37,437 bases of DNA from Falciphora oryzae (GCA_000733355.1 JNVV01000033.1:301561-338997), one strand, 5' to 3'. Shown: positions 10,155 through 21,825, counted from the stretch's first letter. Numbers and translations are program-made. The notes: generated from the letters alone by a model not told the origin.

Positions 10155-11720
10155 ATGGCGGGCGACTTCCTGGCCCGGTCGGGCCCACCCGAACTCATCC
10201 TCAACATTTTGGGGGAATGCGAATCGGTCCGGGATATTCTCTCCTTCGCGGCGACCTGCCATCGACTCCACCACATCTGGCAGGCTGGCGCGGCAAGCGT
10301 GCTTTGGCCCGCTTCCCTACGCAAGGACCCTGAATTTGACGACGCGCTGATTGCGGTAAGTGTTGCGCCTCGTAGTTCGTCTTATTTTACGCGTTGCTAA
10401 TTTTGCCTCGGCTACCAGTCTCGTCTCACAACCCTGGTTCATCAGGCCGAGGCCCGGGGTGAGCTCCCACCCATGGCTCCGTCGCCAGGAGATTTCAGTG
10501 GCCACCGCCAAGCTCCGACGGTCCCGGAAATCAAGGCGGCTACTGCCTTCAGCCGTCTCGTGAACGCCCTGGCCGTCGGAGCCAGTTACCTGGACATAGG
10601 CGTTCCCGATGATAGAACCGGCCCACGCTTATTGCCGGAAGACGAGCCTGGCTGGGGACCAGAGGATTCCGCCCGCATGCCTGAATGGGAAGCCCGCGTT
10701 CGTAAGGCATTGTACAGGCTTTTTGCCTGTGCCGCAGCACTGGCTGGGGCGTACAACGAGCCGCTTTTCCAGGCCAGGGCAAGCGGTGACCCGGTCATCA
10801 AGAACCTCGTGCGCCGTTTTCATGACGAAGAAGACAGGGACATCGGGATGTCCGACCACGAGCTCGACTTCCTCGAGCGTTTCACGGTCTGCAACCTGCG
10901 AGCATCCCCCGAGGCCGAAGAGGTCGTCTTTGGCCCTCTCTGTGACTGGCTTCTTCACAGCATTATGTCCGACTCCGAGTCGAGGCAGGCATATGCGGAC
11001 CGGTTTGAGAAGGGCTTTGGCAGGGCCCTTTGTTGCTCGAACATCAGCGGCTCCGGATCATGCCCGTATCCGGAGGAGTTGACCCGAGGCGACGGCAGCC
11101 ACTCAGATGCCCATCTCGTGGTGTGGGAAATCATCAAAATGATCTGGCTGGACCACCACTTCACCGAGATGGTAATTCCGTGGTCTCACTGCCGGTCTTA
11201 TTCGGCAGAATGCATCTGTGAGATCGAAAAGCCTCTCCAAAAGGCTGTCGCCGTCTTCTTTGGGGCGTTCAGGGCTGAAGAGGCGGTCTTGGTTGAGCGA
11301 ACGGACGGACAAGATTACCATCCCATTTTCACCGATTTTGCTGTCTTTCAGGAAGGAGATCATGACGAACCGGAGGATGGAAATCCTGTCGACCCGGAGG
11401 ATAGGTTCGATTTTTATTTTCGCAAAAACACAAAACCTGGTGTCGCGCTCTTTTTCCATTGGATCTTCCACCGGTCCGAACGCAGCCCTGAGTCCACCAA
11501 AACACCAGCCGCGCCTTTGAGGTTCAAGTTTTTCGACTTTTTTCTTCGACGCAGCACAGGGCTTCGAATGATGGGCGACACATATGCTTACTCGGAGTTC
11601 GAATCGTCTTACAGAGAAACTGTTGGGAACTATGGAATACTCGCTCATGATGATGTGGAGGGTCGTGAAGCGACTCTCGGCAGCAGTGATGGGTTCAACG
11701 ACGGTTCAATGTTCTTTTAG
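10155..11720 (+). CDS. F-box-like protein, two exons, intact
   Basis: The exons are 10155-10355 and 10419-11720. The intron (10356-10418) has GTAAGT, a TTGCTAAT branch site and CAG, and joining in phase 0 gives 500 residues. The start ATG has a good context (CACAATGG). Residues 10-45 (PPELILNILGECESVRDILSFAATCHRLHHIW) fit an F-box fold, the adaptor motif that binds Skp1 in SCF ubiquitin ligases. The rest is the long, poorly conserved acidic region typical of fungal F-box proteins of unknown target (DEEDRDIGMSDHELDFLERF near the middle, Asp/Glu-rich near residues 345-380). It is one of the few genes here with no visible lesion. The substrate cannot be inferred. Confidence 0.72.
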
Positions 11721-12267
11721 ACAGACTTAGTACCCATCGCGATGGATGAGAAAGAAAGGGCAGTGGATTTCGAAGTAAATTTCATGCAGTCGGGCAGCGT
11801 CCCATGCTTTGGGGAGCAGCAGTCTCCTTCGATGGAGCAGGAAAAAATAGATGGATATCAACGGGCCGAAAAGCGCACTTTTCCGTCGCTAACACAGCTC
11901 TCGGTGGGAACACCCCATCGGCTCAGGGACAGGCGATGTGATCCTTGACGCGTTTAACATGGACCCCCCTTCACCGTCACTGCGGCCCATACCAGCAACT
12001 GAACTACAAGGGATGGCAACCAGTGTCAGGGGTCCATATCTTACCCAGCAAGGCCAATCCCCCACCCTATAGGTACACACCCCACATATCGCCGAAGCAT
12101 CTGCATGGCTGGGCCAGAGAATGATGCTGGGAGACGAGCCTAAAAATGCTCTTATGTAAAGCGTCTCATTAAATTGTCCAGTGAGTCGGACCTACCCCTA
12201 GCATTATTGCCATCTTCTCCCCTATACTTTCGCGGTTCCTGCGGTTTTATCACTGACATCAGCGGCC
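11721..12267. other. Intergenic spacer
   Basis: About 550 bp between two plus-strand genes. Short open readings only, none with a recognisable motif. It should contain the 3' end of the F-box-like gene and the promoter of the following small gene. Confidence 0.45.
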
Positions 12268-13166
12268 ATGGCCGGATCCCGACGCCTGGGGTTCGCGACT
12301 GCCATCGTGTTCTCCCTTTGCGCATTCCATCTGAGAACCTGTGGCAACTCAGGCCCTAGCAGAGCCGGGACCCAGAATAACAACGACAAAGAACGGGGCC
12401 GAAGTGTGGGAGCCTCCCAATGACGGCGACCTTGAAGGTAATGCCTACCCCAAAGATACGCGCTGCGGTGGACCATTCTGACATCGTTCTGTCGCACTCT
12501 GTTCACAGTTCGAGACTACGGAAACAAGCTGAGGGCGACCATCGTGTACAACTGCGCCTACATGCCTGCTGTTAGTAGGAGTGTTACTCCTGTAGGCTCG
12601 GAGATCTCCCAAAGGAAAGAACAAAGATCTATAGATCTGGAAAGGTGTCTGTATTGATGCATGAAGGGGAAGGAATCTAGTTACAGGAAAGGGATCGCAA
12701 GATCCCCTTTTGTAGGCCCGTGGGAGCGCACGGCCCGTAGGTCTGCTGCTCCACGAGGCGTGGGCCCTTCCTGGATGCACGCGCTAGATCACGTGGATCA
12801 ACACCTGCAATTTGCAAAAACGTCGCCCAGTATCATGGCTCTCTGCCCACTGCCGGCTCGGAATTGACCTTCCACACCGATGAAGATACGGAGAGGAAAG
12901 ATGCGCGTCGGTCAAAGTCCTGCCCTGGAACCTGGATCGATGGCGACACGAAACTCGGCGGCAAGCCCAGATGTCCAGGGCCGGACCAACTACAGTGGAC
13001 AGGCTATACATGAGCCGGTAAGAAGGAAGGACCTCACATAGTCGAGATTAACCCGGAAAAGCCCACGAAAAGAGAGTGGAAATCCCGTCAAGTGGCTTTC
13101 AAAACACAGAAAGTGACCACGGACAGTAATGGAGTCACTAAACCCGAGGACAAGCGGACCAATTAG
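12268..13166 (+). pseudogene. Small secreted protein gene, interrupted by a solo LTR
   Basis: From the ATG at 12268 there is a signal-peptide-like start (LGFATAIVFSLCAFH). A one-base shift is then needed to enter a long open reading (AEVWEPPNDGDLE). A canonical intron (12438-12508, GTAATG to ACAG) leads to 12509-12569, which ends in a YNCAYMP stretch. Here a 234-bp LTR is inserted. After it and one copy of the target duplication, the same reading resumes with CKNVAQYHG and continues to 13010. TGA at 13011-13013 (CGA expected) interrupts it, and it runs on to TAG at 13164-13166. About 195 residues, with four cysteines in the mature part. The Cys-x-x-Met-Pro...Cys spacing faintly recalls fungal NucA/NucB-type nucleases, but the DEYPFA hallmark is absent, so no function is assigned. 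Confidence 0.6.
12570..12803 (-). mobile_element. Solo copia-type LTR, 234 bp, with 5-bp target duplication
   Basis: Begins TGTTAGTAGGAGT and ends GATCAACA (TG...CA), flanked on both sides by CCTGC (12565-12569 and 12804-12808). That is a perfect 5-bp target site duplication. No internal region is present, so it is a solo LTR left by LTR-LTR recombination. Its CTCCTACTAACA end (minus strand) is shared with the LTR at 2349-2648, while the middles differ. Read on the minus strand it has a TACAAAAGG TATA-like box followed by a pyrimidine-rich stretch. It interrupts the gene at 12268-13166. Confidence 0.85.
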
Positions 13167-13910
13167 AGCATCTGGTTGAGTTGCGACGAATTTCCTGCAG
13201 CCTCGTAGGCGTCCCGACACAATCACTCATTCTTTCTCCTGATAGGCTCGCTTTACTAACACGGTAGACATGTGCGGCTGGATCCAAGTAAGTCTTCAGC
13301 TAACAGCGTCGGGCTGACAGGTAGTTGCTAACAAACGGCACCTTGTAGGGAGGAAATGACGATAAAGACAGATTGAAGGCGGCTACCACGTATTGTGAGT
13401 GTTTTCCAGCTTCGCTGTAACAGAGCCTTTCATCAGGGCTAGCACGTCGCCGGTCAAATTCGGCCGAGTTAACAACTAGTTGCCAGGCGCGCCTCAACGA
13501 ATCCCAGTAGCTTGTCCGCCGGGCACGACACTACATGGATCCGGCCACATAATGAGCGCGTGCTTGCTGTAAACACATGTACTTTTCCCCACGCTGCCAT
13601 CTGTCCCTACTGCCACCTGAGTCATTCTTTTCATGCCTGGTGCTTTTGCCTGGTGACTGAGTGGTTTGCAGTGGGGAGGTGGGGTGATGGGGGCGTGCAG
13701 AAGGATGCGAACGTCGTTGGCGATGAAGTTCCGTATGCTTATGCGCAGAGTCCTTGCCAGCTCGCACTCACGTGGCTTCGGCTACATCCGATTTACCCGC
13801 CCCACCATGTCCTGTATGTAATGTCAAACGTGCATGTGGTCGTTGGTTCGAATTATTTATTTAGTTATACTCCGTTCTGTCTAATTAGACCTCGGTCCCT
13901 CTTCTAGTGT
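13167..13910. other. Intergenic, no gene seen
   Basis: Moderate GC and short unconvincing open readings on both strands. No RNA gene or repeat was recognised. It ends where AT-rich repeat DNA begins at about 13911. Confidence 0.45.
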
Positions 13911-15960
13911 ACATGTAAAAACCCTTGGCGGCGGGTCGCTAGCGGCCCGCCTCCTGGGCGGAAAAACCATATCTGCTTTTCGTATACGGTGCTTCCTGTG
14001 TTAAACAATGCTGCCGTCTACTTTTCTTCACACGCCTGCTTTTTAAAGGTCTCTACGCGAAAGCGTCCTTGTGATTGTGGGTGACTTAAGGAAAAAGGTA
14101 AACTCAAGGAAAAAGGTAATTGTAATGTAATAACGCAAAGAAATCGTACCGCGGCCGGGGCGTTACCGCCTCGCCCTTTCCTCTGGGCGAAGCGGCGCTA
14201 TTAGGGCTATCCCCTTATTAGTTGACAGCTATTACCCCGAAATAACCGGGCCGCTAGCGGCCCGCTTTTGCTTCCCGGTATGTTTGTTATGTTTATAATT
14301 CGGGGTGAATCACTTTCTTCGGCCGAGGTGGCCGGTTCCTAGACGGTGCTTTTGGCTCCACCTCAAAAGGTCTCCTCCGTAATTGCGGGTCGGTTCCGGC
14401 TTTGTGGCTTGCCTTGTATCACGCTGTTAGCCATCGTTTTTGTCCTCGTAGGTTTCGGGCCCGGTATAATTTCTCGCTGTGTTATTAACGGTATTGGTTG
14501 TACCTTCCGGATCTGTCACCTTTCTTCCACCTTCCTCCTGCGGCCCGGTACCGCCCCGCCTTCCCTACTTACAAATAAGCCTCTTTCTTCCAGGTCTTTT
14601 TCTTTCCCTTCCTTCCTTCTTTACCCTTACTACCACCACCACTACCACACCTACCACTGCTCTCTTGCACGCGATCGTACCTTTACCTTACCGGTATCTC
14701 CTTTGCTTCGGTCTTTTCTTTCGGCTCCTCCACCATATCTACCGCGCCTATTTCTCCGCGTTAAAACGACGGCGGCGACGAAATCCCCGAATCCGTCAAT
14801 CCTCGCCTCAAAACCGTAAACGTTCCTCTCCCGCTTTACTCACGCTTACGCTCCTTTCGCTAACTTCGTTATTTTGTAGCCGTATCGCCTCTACCATTAA
14901 GTAAAATACAACGCCGCTTTAAAGGTTCCCTTAAATTACGTTTTATACTCGCAGTTAAAATCGTACGTTGCCGCTCCTCCTCCGGCTCTTTTCCCCGTCG
15001 TTTTGCTAACTTTTCTTTTAATCCCAAGGTTACTATTTGTGTTGGTTGCCTTTAGCGCTTAGCGAACGGCACCGAAGGTGCCGGCGCCATCCGGGCCTGC
15101 AACTACCGGTTGAATGCGTCCCTTTTCCGCTCCGTTCCTTGCTCGGTGCTAACCTTTTTTTCGTAAACACCAAAGGTTTAACCTGCGCTCTTTGCAGCGC
15201 TTTTCGCGGCTTTTGCCAGCAAGTAAATTTTTTTCCTCCATTCCTTTCTTTTCCCGATTCCGTTTCGCTTACGACCCGGTAACCTCCCGTCGGAACCGAA
15301 AAGGCTGTCGCCTATATGCTCAAAGCGCACACCAAATATATCTTTATCCTGCCCAAAAACAAAGCTGCTTTTAACGTCGCGTTTTCCGCCGAAAAAACTT
15401 GTATTCGGGTTTATCCCGCTTTTGTTCCGCCCCAATTCCGGCGTTTTTTTAGCTAACCTTAATTGTTTATTTGTAATAAAAAGTTTATAGCGTCCTAATC
15501 GACGCTATCGCCGCTTACTCGCGCGTTGCGAAAGATTTCGGCAAACGTTCCGGTATCCCCTTTGGTTCGGGTTTTTCCCGTCCTTTTCCGTTTCCTATCG
15601 GCTTAAGCAATATCTTTTCCTCCGTTACCGGTGGTAGCTTTGCTTTAATCCGGTCCCCGTCCGGCAATATAGTTCTTTTAGCTTAAGCTTTTTTTAGCTA
15701 GGCTTCCGCTTTGGTTTCCTAATGGGATTAATCCAATCGTTTAAAAATAGAAAAGTTGGCTTTAAAACGTGCCAAATTCCGCGTGCGTCCTTTCGTTTCG
15801 CTTCTTTTCCGTTTTTATTCCGGCCCGCTAACCGTTTTTCCTTTGCCAATTCGAAATGCTCGATAAAAAGTCGAAAATCCCCGATACCTTTAATAAATAC
15901 CTTCGGGATACCCGGGAAAAGGTTGCTAATAAAATGTTTCGGGATATAAATAACGAAGGT
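13911..15960 (+). other. RIP-degraded relic, possibly a transposon-associated Cys-rich protein
   Basis: Two palindromes around GCCGCTAGCGGC-like cores lie at about 13928-13952 and 14248-14264. Pyrimidine-rich DNA follows (14580-14720). Plus-strand fragments in changing frames look protein-like. A C-x2-C pair is at 15038-15049, and CALCSAFRGFC at 15184-15216. A stretch EKAVAYMLKAHTKYIF is near 15300. Reading through presumed C-to-T stops links them, so this may be a decayed zinc-binding protein of a repeat family. I cannot name it. It may be a separate element from the LINE that follows. Confidence 0.35.
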
Positions 15961-15999
15961 AATAATAACGACGATAAATGATAGCTTCGTTTTTAGTAC

Positions 16000-18900
16000 G
16001 GTTCGGTCCCTATCCTAATTCTACTTTTTCTTTTATCCTTTTTTTTAATGCTTTCGTTTAGCGTTTTTTTTTATACGGCTTCCGGTAAATATTCTAATCC
16101 GGTTTAATAACGTTTTGTTTATCGCGTTGCCGCTTTTCTTTCCCTTTCGATACGCTTTAGCTTTTTCGCTATTTTAAAATCTAATAATTTCCTTATGCGA
16201 AACATTATTTTTAATACGATCGCGTATATTTTTTCGCTTTTTTCCCACAATTCGAAATATGCTTTTCGGCCTAAAACCAAATCCAAACCGGTACCGGTCC
16301 GCGCCTAATCCTATTTAGCACATTATATTAATACGTACTATATTATTTTTTTTTGCCCGCTCCCGCACTTGCATAAAGGCGTTACCGCGTCGGGTACATT
16401 CCTGTTAAAAAGGAAAGCATTTAATTCTAATTTTTTTATACGAATTTGGATTGCTAAAAAGCTGTAAGTTTTTGGCAGCTTTTCGTAATATTCCAAAACT
16501 TCTTCCGTAAACTAGGCGTCGTCGGCGGGGTAGGTGCTCCGGTATTGGTTCGCCCTTTTAGCGGTCTTAACCGCGCACTTCGCTCTAAGCTTCTATTTAA
16601 AAGTAACGTTTAAATTCCAATGCCTTTTATATTTGTTACGTAGCTTCCAGTTATTTTCGGAGCTTAGTTCGCGCCGGCGTAATTCCGGTTTTATATCGTT
16701 CCTATCCCATTTTATTGCCCATTTTCTTTTCGCAATCCCGTTATATAGGTGCGGTCTTCTTCTAAATTGCTTAAACCTATTAAATCGAAGCCACTCCGCT
16801 ATTTTTTCGGTAGCTTTATTCACCATTTCCGTTATCCTAATATTTTTTTATCTCTTTTTAGTATTAAGCACCTTTTCGTTTAAGTATAAATCCAAAGGTG
16901 GGGTGTAGGTTTCTATTTCTAAATGCGCTAGGGATGTCGCTCGGTATGCCCCCGCTACCACCTTCAAATAAGCCCGCTATTTTTTCGCAAGCTTTTTAAT
17001 AACGCTTCGGGGCCGTCCCCTAACTTCCGTTAATAGGTGGAACGCCGTTGCTCTATACGCTAGCGCGTTACGGTATACTACCGCGTATAATTGTTTTGCT
17101 TTAGCGAAGCTGTTCCCCTACGTTACCGCCGCGAGTTTGGTTAAAGCCAGCTGTTGTCGTTCCTGTTTGCCTTTAGCCTTTTCCAAATGTGCCTGAAAAT
17201 TCAATTTTCGGTCGAACCAAACCCTTAAAAATCTTATAAACTCGCTTGGTGTAACCTCGCTATCACTTAGCCGAACCCGGAACGGGTTCGGCGTTTTGGA
17301 AAAATGGATCAGCTCCGTCTTTACTGCGTTAAAAGATATTCCTGTTTTAGCTGCCCATTTTTGGCATACTTCCTACGCGCGTGTAAGGAAGTGGCACGTT
17401 TCCGCCGTGGTTCCGGCTGTAACCAAAAGGTTTATGTCGTCGGCGAAACCAACGACCGTAATTCCCGGTATCGCTTCCAGCTCTTTATATAATAACGCGA
17501 TGTAAAGGATAAATAAAATAGGTGATAAAGGCGACCCCTAAAGTACTCCCGCGTAGACTGGGATTGTTGCTAACGTATTTCCATCGAACTGGAAACGTGC
17601 CGTCCTCCCTATAAGCCAGTTTTTAATCCATTTTACTATCTCTGGTAGGAACCCCTATTTTTTTAATATATTTAAAAGCTTTACGTGGTTTACGCTATCA
17701 AAGGCGCCTGAGAGGTCCAGCTGCAATAACGATGCGGTAGCGCTATAGTTCCACGCTATAATCACCAACTCCGTAATTTATCGGATTGCTAGTTCTGTGC
17801 TCCGGTTAGCTCTGTTTCCCATCTAGCCATCGGGTAAAAGTCCTTTCGCTTCCGCTTCGGTAGCGATATTTTATCCCATAATAGCTTCGAAAATTTTTAA
17901 AATCGAAAACAGGAGTGCTATCGGTTTTTAGCCCCTTGCCGTTTTCCTTTCCGTAACTATTTTTTCGGGTTTAGGGATTATAACCGTAAGTGCTTCCCGG
18001 AACCGCTTCGGGAAATACTCGAGTTTGAAGCTAGCGTTTGCTAGCTTTAATAATGCTTACTAGTAAAGTTCGCCGTACGCTTTTAGCAATCCATTCGGTA
18101 AGTTGTCAGGCCTTAAGGCTTTCCAATTCCTAACCCGGGACAGGACCTGGTGCACCGCCCTACCGTCCTCGTTTACGCTATTATCCATTTCGAAAGCGTT
18201 TTCGAACGTTTCGTTTTCAAACGATGTATTTTCGATATCGGAAAGGTTTATAAGGGGGTTAGGGTAGAATTTGGTCGTTAGGATATTCGCTTTTTCTTCG
18301 TATGTATTTGCCTCCCCTAGTCCTGGCCCGGGGCGGGCCAGGTCCGGTAGCCTGGTAAGGTCTCGCTTGCGGTAGCTTTTTAGTTTCGCCCACCTTTCGA
18401 CGTTCCAAAACGTAGCTTTACGACTTTTGGATATGTCCTTAATAAACCCTCTTTAATGTGCGTTTACGGCCTTCCTTTTTTCCTTAATAAAAGCCTTATT
18501 TGCTTCCTTTAATTTGTTATAGCTTGCTTATATCTTATCCCGGGTGTATTCGCGCCGGCACCGCTTCGTTTCCTTTAATAATATCGTTAATTTGGTCGTT
18601 TAATAGGGTGCTAGTTTAAACTTAATTGCCGCCTTGCGCCTTAGTGCCAGTTCGTTTGCGACTTTGGTAAGCTATTCTATTAGCGCGTTAACGGCTTCGT
18701 CTAATTCCTTCTTTATAATAATATCGCTTATTTGGATAAATTATTCCGCGAGGTATAAAGCCTTCCTTTTGTCGTTTTTTGGGTCGGTATCGACCTTTTT
18801 CCATACCTAACCTTCGGTTTAACGCTACCGGAGCGGTTTTTACCCTATTTCGATCCTAATTACCTGTAGGTAATGGTTAGACCTTTTTATTTTTAGGTCT

Positions 18901-19700
18901 TTTCCTTCGTAATAAACGACCAACGAATTTAAAACCTAAGCGTAGTTTATTATGCTTTCCTTTTCCCCTTTTCGTTCTTTTATAACCTCGCCGTATAGCG
19001 TAGCGAATTCAAAGCTCCACCGTTTCGCTAGCGCTAAAAATGTTTCGGCTTTTTCGTTTTTTTTGTTATATATATCCTATATTAGGTGGTGGAGGTTAAA
19101 ATCCCCCATTAGTACGGCGTATTACCGGGGTAAATACGTGGTAATTTTTTAAAATGGTATGTTTTATACTTTTAAGGTTTTAAGGTTTAGTAAATATATC
19201 GAATAAATGTTTATATTTCCGACTAATAATTGTAATGTAATTGCTACCTAATTATATCCGCTTCGGCTCGATTACGAAGCGGGGTTAAGTTTTTGGTATA
19301 CGTATAACGCCGCGTTGGACCTTATATTCGTTTGGTAATATATTATTTCGTATTAGCAGCTTGTTAGCTTTTTAAGGTTTCTATACCTATCCAATTCCGG
19401 TTTTTAGATAGCGATTATATCGTACTATTTTTTGCTAAAAAGGGGGGTATTTCCCCGGCTGCTACCTTTCCCTATATTCCAATATAATATAAAAATTACC
19501 ATATAGATTCGGCGGTTCGTTATTGGCTTTTAAAAGTGATTGCGCTCGTTATGGTCGGGGTTGGTTCGGATAAAAAAGGGGGGAAATTTATTTATTTTGC
19601 CGTAGCCGCTTATATTTATTCGTCCGTAGTTACTAAGGGCTTTGATAACGGGGAGCTATTTCTAACCCCCGTTTTTATTATAGTTTGTTAATACCAAGCG
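16000..19700 (-). pseudogene. LINE ORF2: endonuclease-reverse transcriptase, dead
   Basis: Would nick target DNA and copy the element's RNA there. The AP-endonuclease motif LMGDFNLHH is at 19086-19112. Upstream of the reverse transcriptase come WNVERWAKLKSYRKRDLTR and then VRNWKALRPDNLPNGLLKAY near 18080-18140. The polymerase centre VGFADDINLLVTAGTT is at about 17410-17455 (FADD in place of YADD). After it the reading gives FRVRLSDSEVTPSEFIRFL and FDRKLNFQAHLEKAKGK. The C-terminal zinc motif (LCKCGSG) is at about 16355-16375. Numerous in-frame stops prevent expression. No RNase H motif was seen. Confidence 0.82.
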
Positions 19701-19899
19701 CCCGCCGCCGGTAACGGCTTGGTAAATGTCCGGCCCCTTAATGATATCGATCCCGGGGGTTTCCCTACCGGTCGTTTTTTTATTGGCGTCGGTATTATCT
19801 TTTTTTTTACGTTTATTTTTTGTTTTTTGTTAAAGCTCGCTTCCGCTTTAATACCGGCTATCATACGGTTTTAAAACAGCGGGATATTCGTTATTTAGC

Positions 19900-21130
19900 T
19901 GGCCCTAAACCTTCCGGTTTTTAAGGCGAACCTTTTCGGCCTGTTTTTGTACGCCTCCCTAGCTCTTTCAATTGCTTGTTGCGTGGTGCCGTAACTCCGG
20001 CGGAACGCCGGGTGCGGTCCGTCGCAGTTCACGCACTTCGGCCTTTCCGCCGCTTGTCTGGGGTGCGCCGCGTACTCCGTCTCGCCTTTTTAATACTTCG
20101 GCCCGGCGCAGTGAAGGCACCGGCTCGGCTTATAGCAAAACTTCTGTCTGTGTCCCCATTGGTAGCAATTAAAGCATTGGGTTGCCTTCGACTTTAAAGC
20201 GTATAATTCGCAATTGTAGATTTCCGCCCGGTATGCAACTCCTTATATGTAACATAGGTCCGCTACCGACGCGTTCCCGATTCTAGCTAGCACGATCGCG
20301 TATCTTATATTATTTCTTAGGGGCCAAACGTAAACCGACCGTATGTTCGCGTTTTTATTTTCGGCGTTTAAAGCTATCGTCAATTCTTCCGGGTCCGTAG
20401 GGAAAGTTCCTATTTTAAAGCCTCGAATCACTACGTTTACGGTTCGTTCCCGAAATTGGGCCTAGTCCCCGAATACGGCTTTAATTTACGCCGTCCTTTT
20501 TTTATATTCCTCCGCGCTATTTGTAAATGTAACCACTACGTCGCCGCTCGGTAAGGTGCGTATGCCCCTCGGTCCGTCCCTAACGTGGGTCCGGACCGTT
20601 TGCAGTATCTTTTCGTATGATCTGCCCCTTAACGGAAAGGGCATTTTTCCTACGGCGATCGTAACTTCTCGCTCTAATTTGGCCGGGATAAATCGGGGTA
20701 GGGGGTGGAAAGTATTCTATCGGAAGGGGTTCGGTTCGGATGCGCTCCGTCCCCCGGGCGCTAGCCCGTAGGACGCTACGGCGGCGTAAAACTTTTTGCT
20801 GTTACCGGCGAAGGCGTTCTTTACTTCGGTAAAAATGTCGATTTTAAATATTTCGAGGGTCTCTGTCGTAATCGGTCCGTCCTTGGCTGCGTCGCGCTAG
20901 CGCGCCGCCACCGCTTCGGTCTCGGTGTTAATCAGCTCTCTAATCAGCTGCAGGACTTCCGGCAGCTTGCCACGAATCACAAGGGGCTCCAGCTTGTCTT
21001 TAATTTCCAACAGGTTAGTTTCCTAGCGGTTGCGATGCGGTCCCGGGTCGGGGGAGGTCCTGCTTCCCGACGCGCCCTAAGGCGCGTCGGGCGGGTCGTT
21101 CGCGAATGCGTATCGGCTAGCCGCGAAGCC
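19900..21130 (-). pseudogene. LINE ORF1: gag-like RNA-binding protein with zinc knuckles, dead
   Basis: Would package the element's RNA. The minus-strand reading contains KLEPLVIRGKLPEVLQLI near the N-terminus and PFPLRGRSYEKILQTVRTHV near 20590-20650. It continues with RGFKIGTFPTDPEELTIALN, then a CCHC knuckle CFNCYQWGHRQKFC at 20135-20176 and two further Cys pairs (CLHC, CVNC). A TAA between the knuckles and one or more earlier stops interrupt it. It is less AT-shifted than ORF2, so it still reads well. The N-terminus lies at or beyond the assembly gap. Confidence 0.8.
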
Positions 21131-21157
21131 AGAATCGACTTCCATCGATTCCAACCC

Positions 21158-21193
21158 NNNNNNNNNNNNNNNNNNNNNNNNNNNNNNNNNNNN
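21158..21193. other. Assembly gap (36 N)
   Basis: Runs of N at 21158-21193. The sequences on either side (GAATCGACTTCCATCGATTC and GATTCCGGTTCTGAAGTCAG) are partly reverse-complementary, so the gap probably sits in an inverted repeat or hairpin. Its true length is unknown. Confidence 0.95.
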
Positions 21194-21585
21194 GGATTCC
21201 GGTTCTGAAGTCAGATTTGGATTATTTCGAAGGGCTGACCGGATGCGCGTCTGCAAAGGTCCAACCAGCGTTTTTGTTGGTTCGAATTAGGTTAAGCGTT
21301 CTGATCAGGGTCTGGAGCATGGTGGGCCGTGGGGCCTCGTGCAAAACAGATACCTCGGCGACAAGGCCCCATGCGCTCTCCGAGCGGGTCGCTCCGTGAA
21401 TCCTTGTCAACGCACCGGGTAGGTGGGTGAGTGAGTTTATTCAACGTCAGTAAAACGGGATCTACCAGTCCCTGCCTCCCAAGGGGCATATGACGTGCTA
21501 GCGCTACCTAAGCTCAACACTAGGCTACATGTTGCTATTAAGGCGGCTAACAAATTAAACCTGAAGGCACACGGAGGTCGGGCAA
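21194..21585. other. No gene seen
   Basis: About 390 bp between the gap and a SET-type tail fragment. Short open readings without motifs. It might hold more of the SET-type protein in decayed form, but I could not read it. Confidence 0.4.
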
Positions 21586-21825
21586 AAGCGCCGCCTCGCC
21601 GACTGCCGGTTGCTTGTCCAAACTCTTCGGGAGGAATTCCCTGCGGGAGAGGGCACCTGCTTTGTCACCGGGGCCTACATGGTCGCTTTCGAGACAACCA
21701 TCGCTCACGGCGACCGCGCTAGGGCAACCGTCTTCGCCCAGCGAATTCTCGGCCTGGTCGTCATTGCGGAGGGACTGGACGTGCCCAGCGTTGGGAAATG
21801 GAAGTTTCTTGCTATAATGTCGAGC
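21586..21825 (+). pseudogene. C-terminal fragment of a SET-domain (SMYD-like) protein
   Basis: The plus-strand reading gives RLLVQTLREEF, then AYMVAFETTIAHGDRARATV, FAQRILGLVVIAEGLD and KWKFLA. This helical tail (QAAIANGDxARAxVFAERAxxxRxxxEGxDS pattern) is what follows the SET domain in fungal SMYD-like proteins, which methylate lysines. No SET domain lies upstream, where there is an assembly gap, so this is a detached fragment. Its 3' end overlaps, on the other strand, the end of the HET/zinc-finger gene. Recognition rests on a short stretch from memory of the family pattern. Confidence 0.45.

Larger units (their letters stand above)
15961..21157 (-). mobile_element. Tad-type LINE (non-LTR retrotransposon), RIP-degraded
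   Basis: Minus-strand element with a gag-like ORF1 (about 19900-21130) followed by an ORF2 with endonuclease, reverse transcriptase and a C-terminal CxC zinc motif (about 16000-19700), the order of fungal Tad elements. Both readings contain many TAA/TAG codons where Gln or Trp is expected, and base composition is strongly AT-shifted in ORF2, as after RIP. The 5' end runs into the assembly gap at 21158. The 3' end is not marked by a clear tail, so the lower boundary is approximate. Confidence 0.82.

Noticed and set aside
13838..13860. GGTTCGAATTA resembling the T-loop of a tRNA
   Set aside because: No acceptor stem or anticodon arm can be built around it. The similar GGTTCGA sites at 17205 and 21278 fail in the same way.
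14346..14904. Overlapping plus-strand readings of 157 and 141 codons with hydrophobic stretches
   Set aside because: They lie in pyrimidine-rich RIP-degraded DNA, where Leu/Pro/Ser-rich readings arise by chance. They have no motif and no intron-exon logic.
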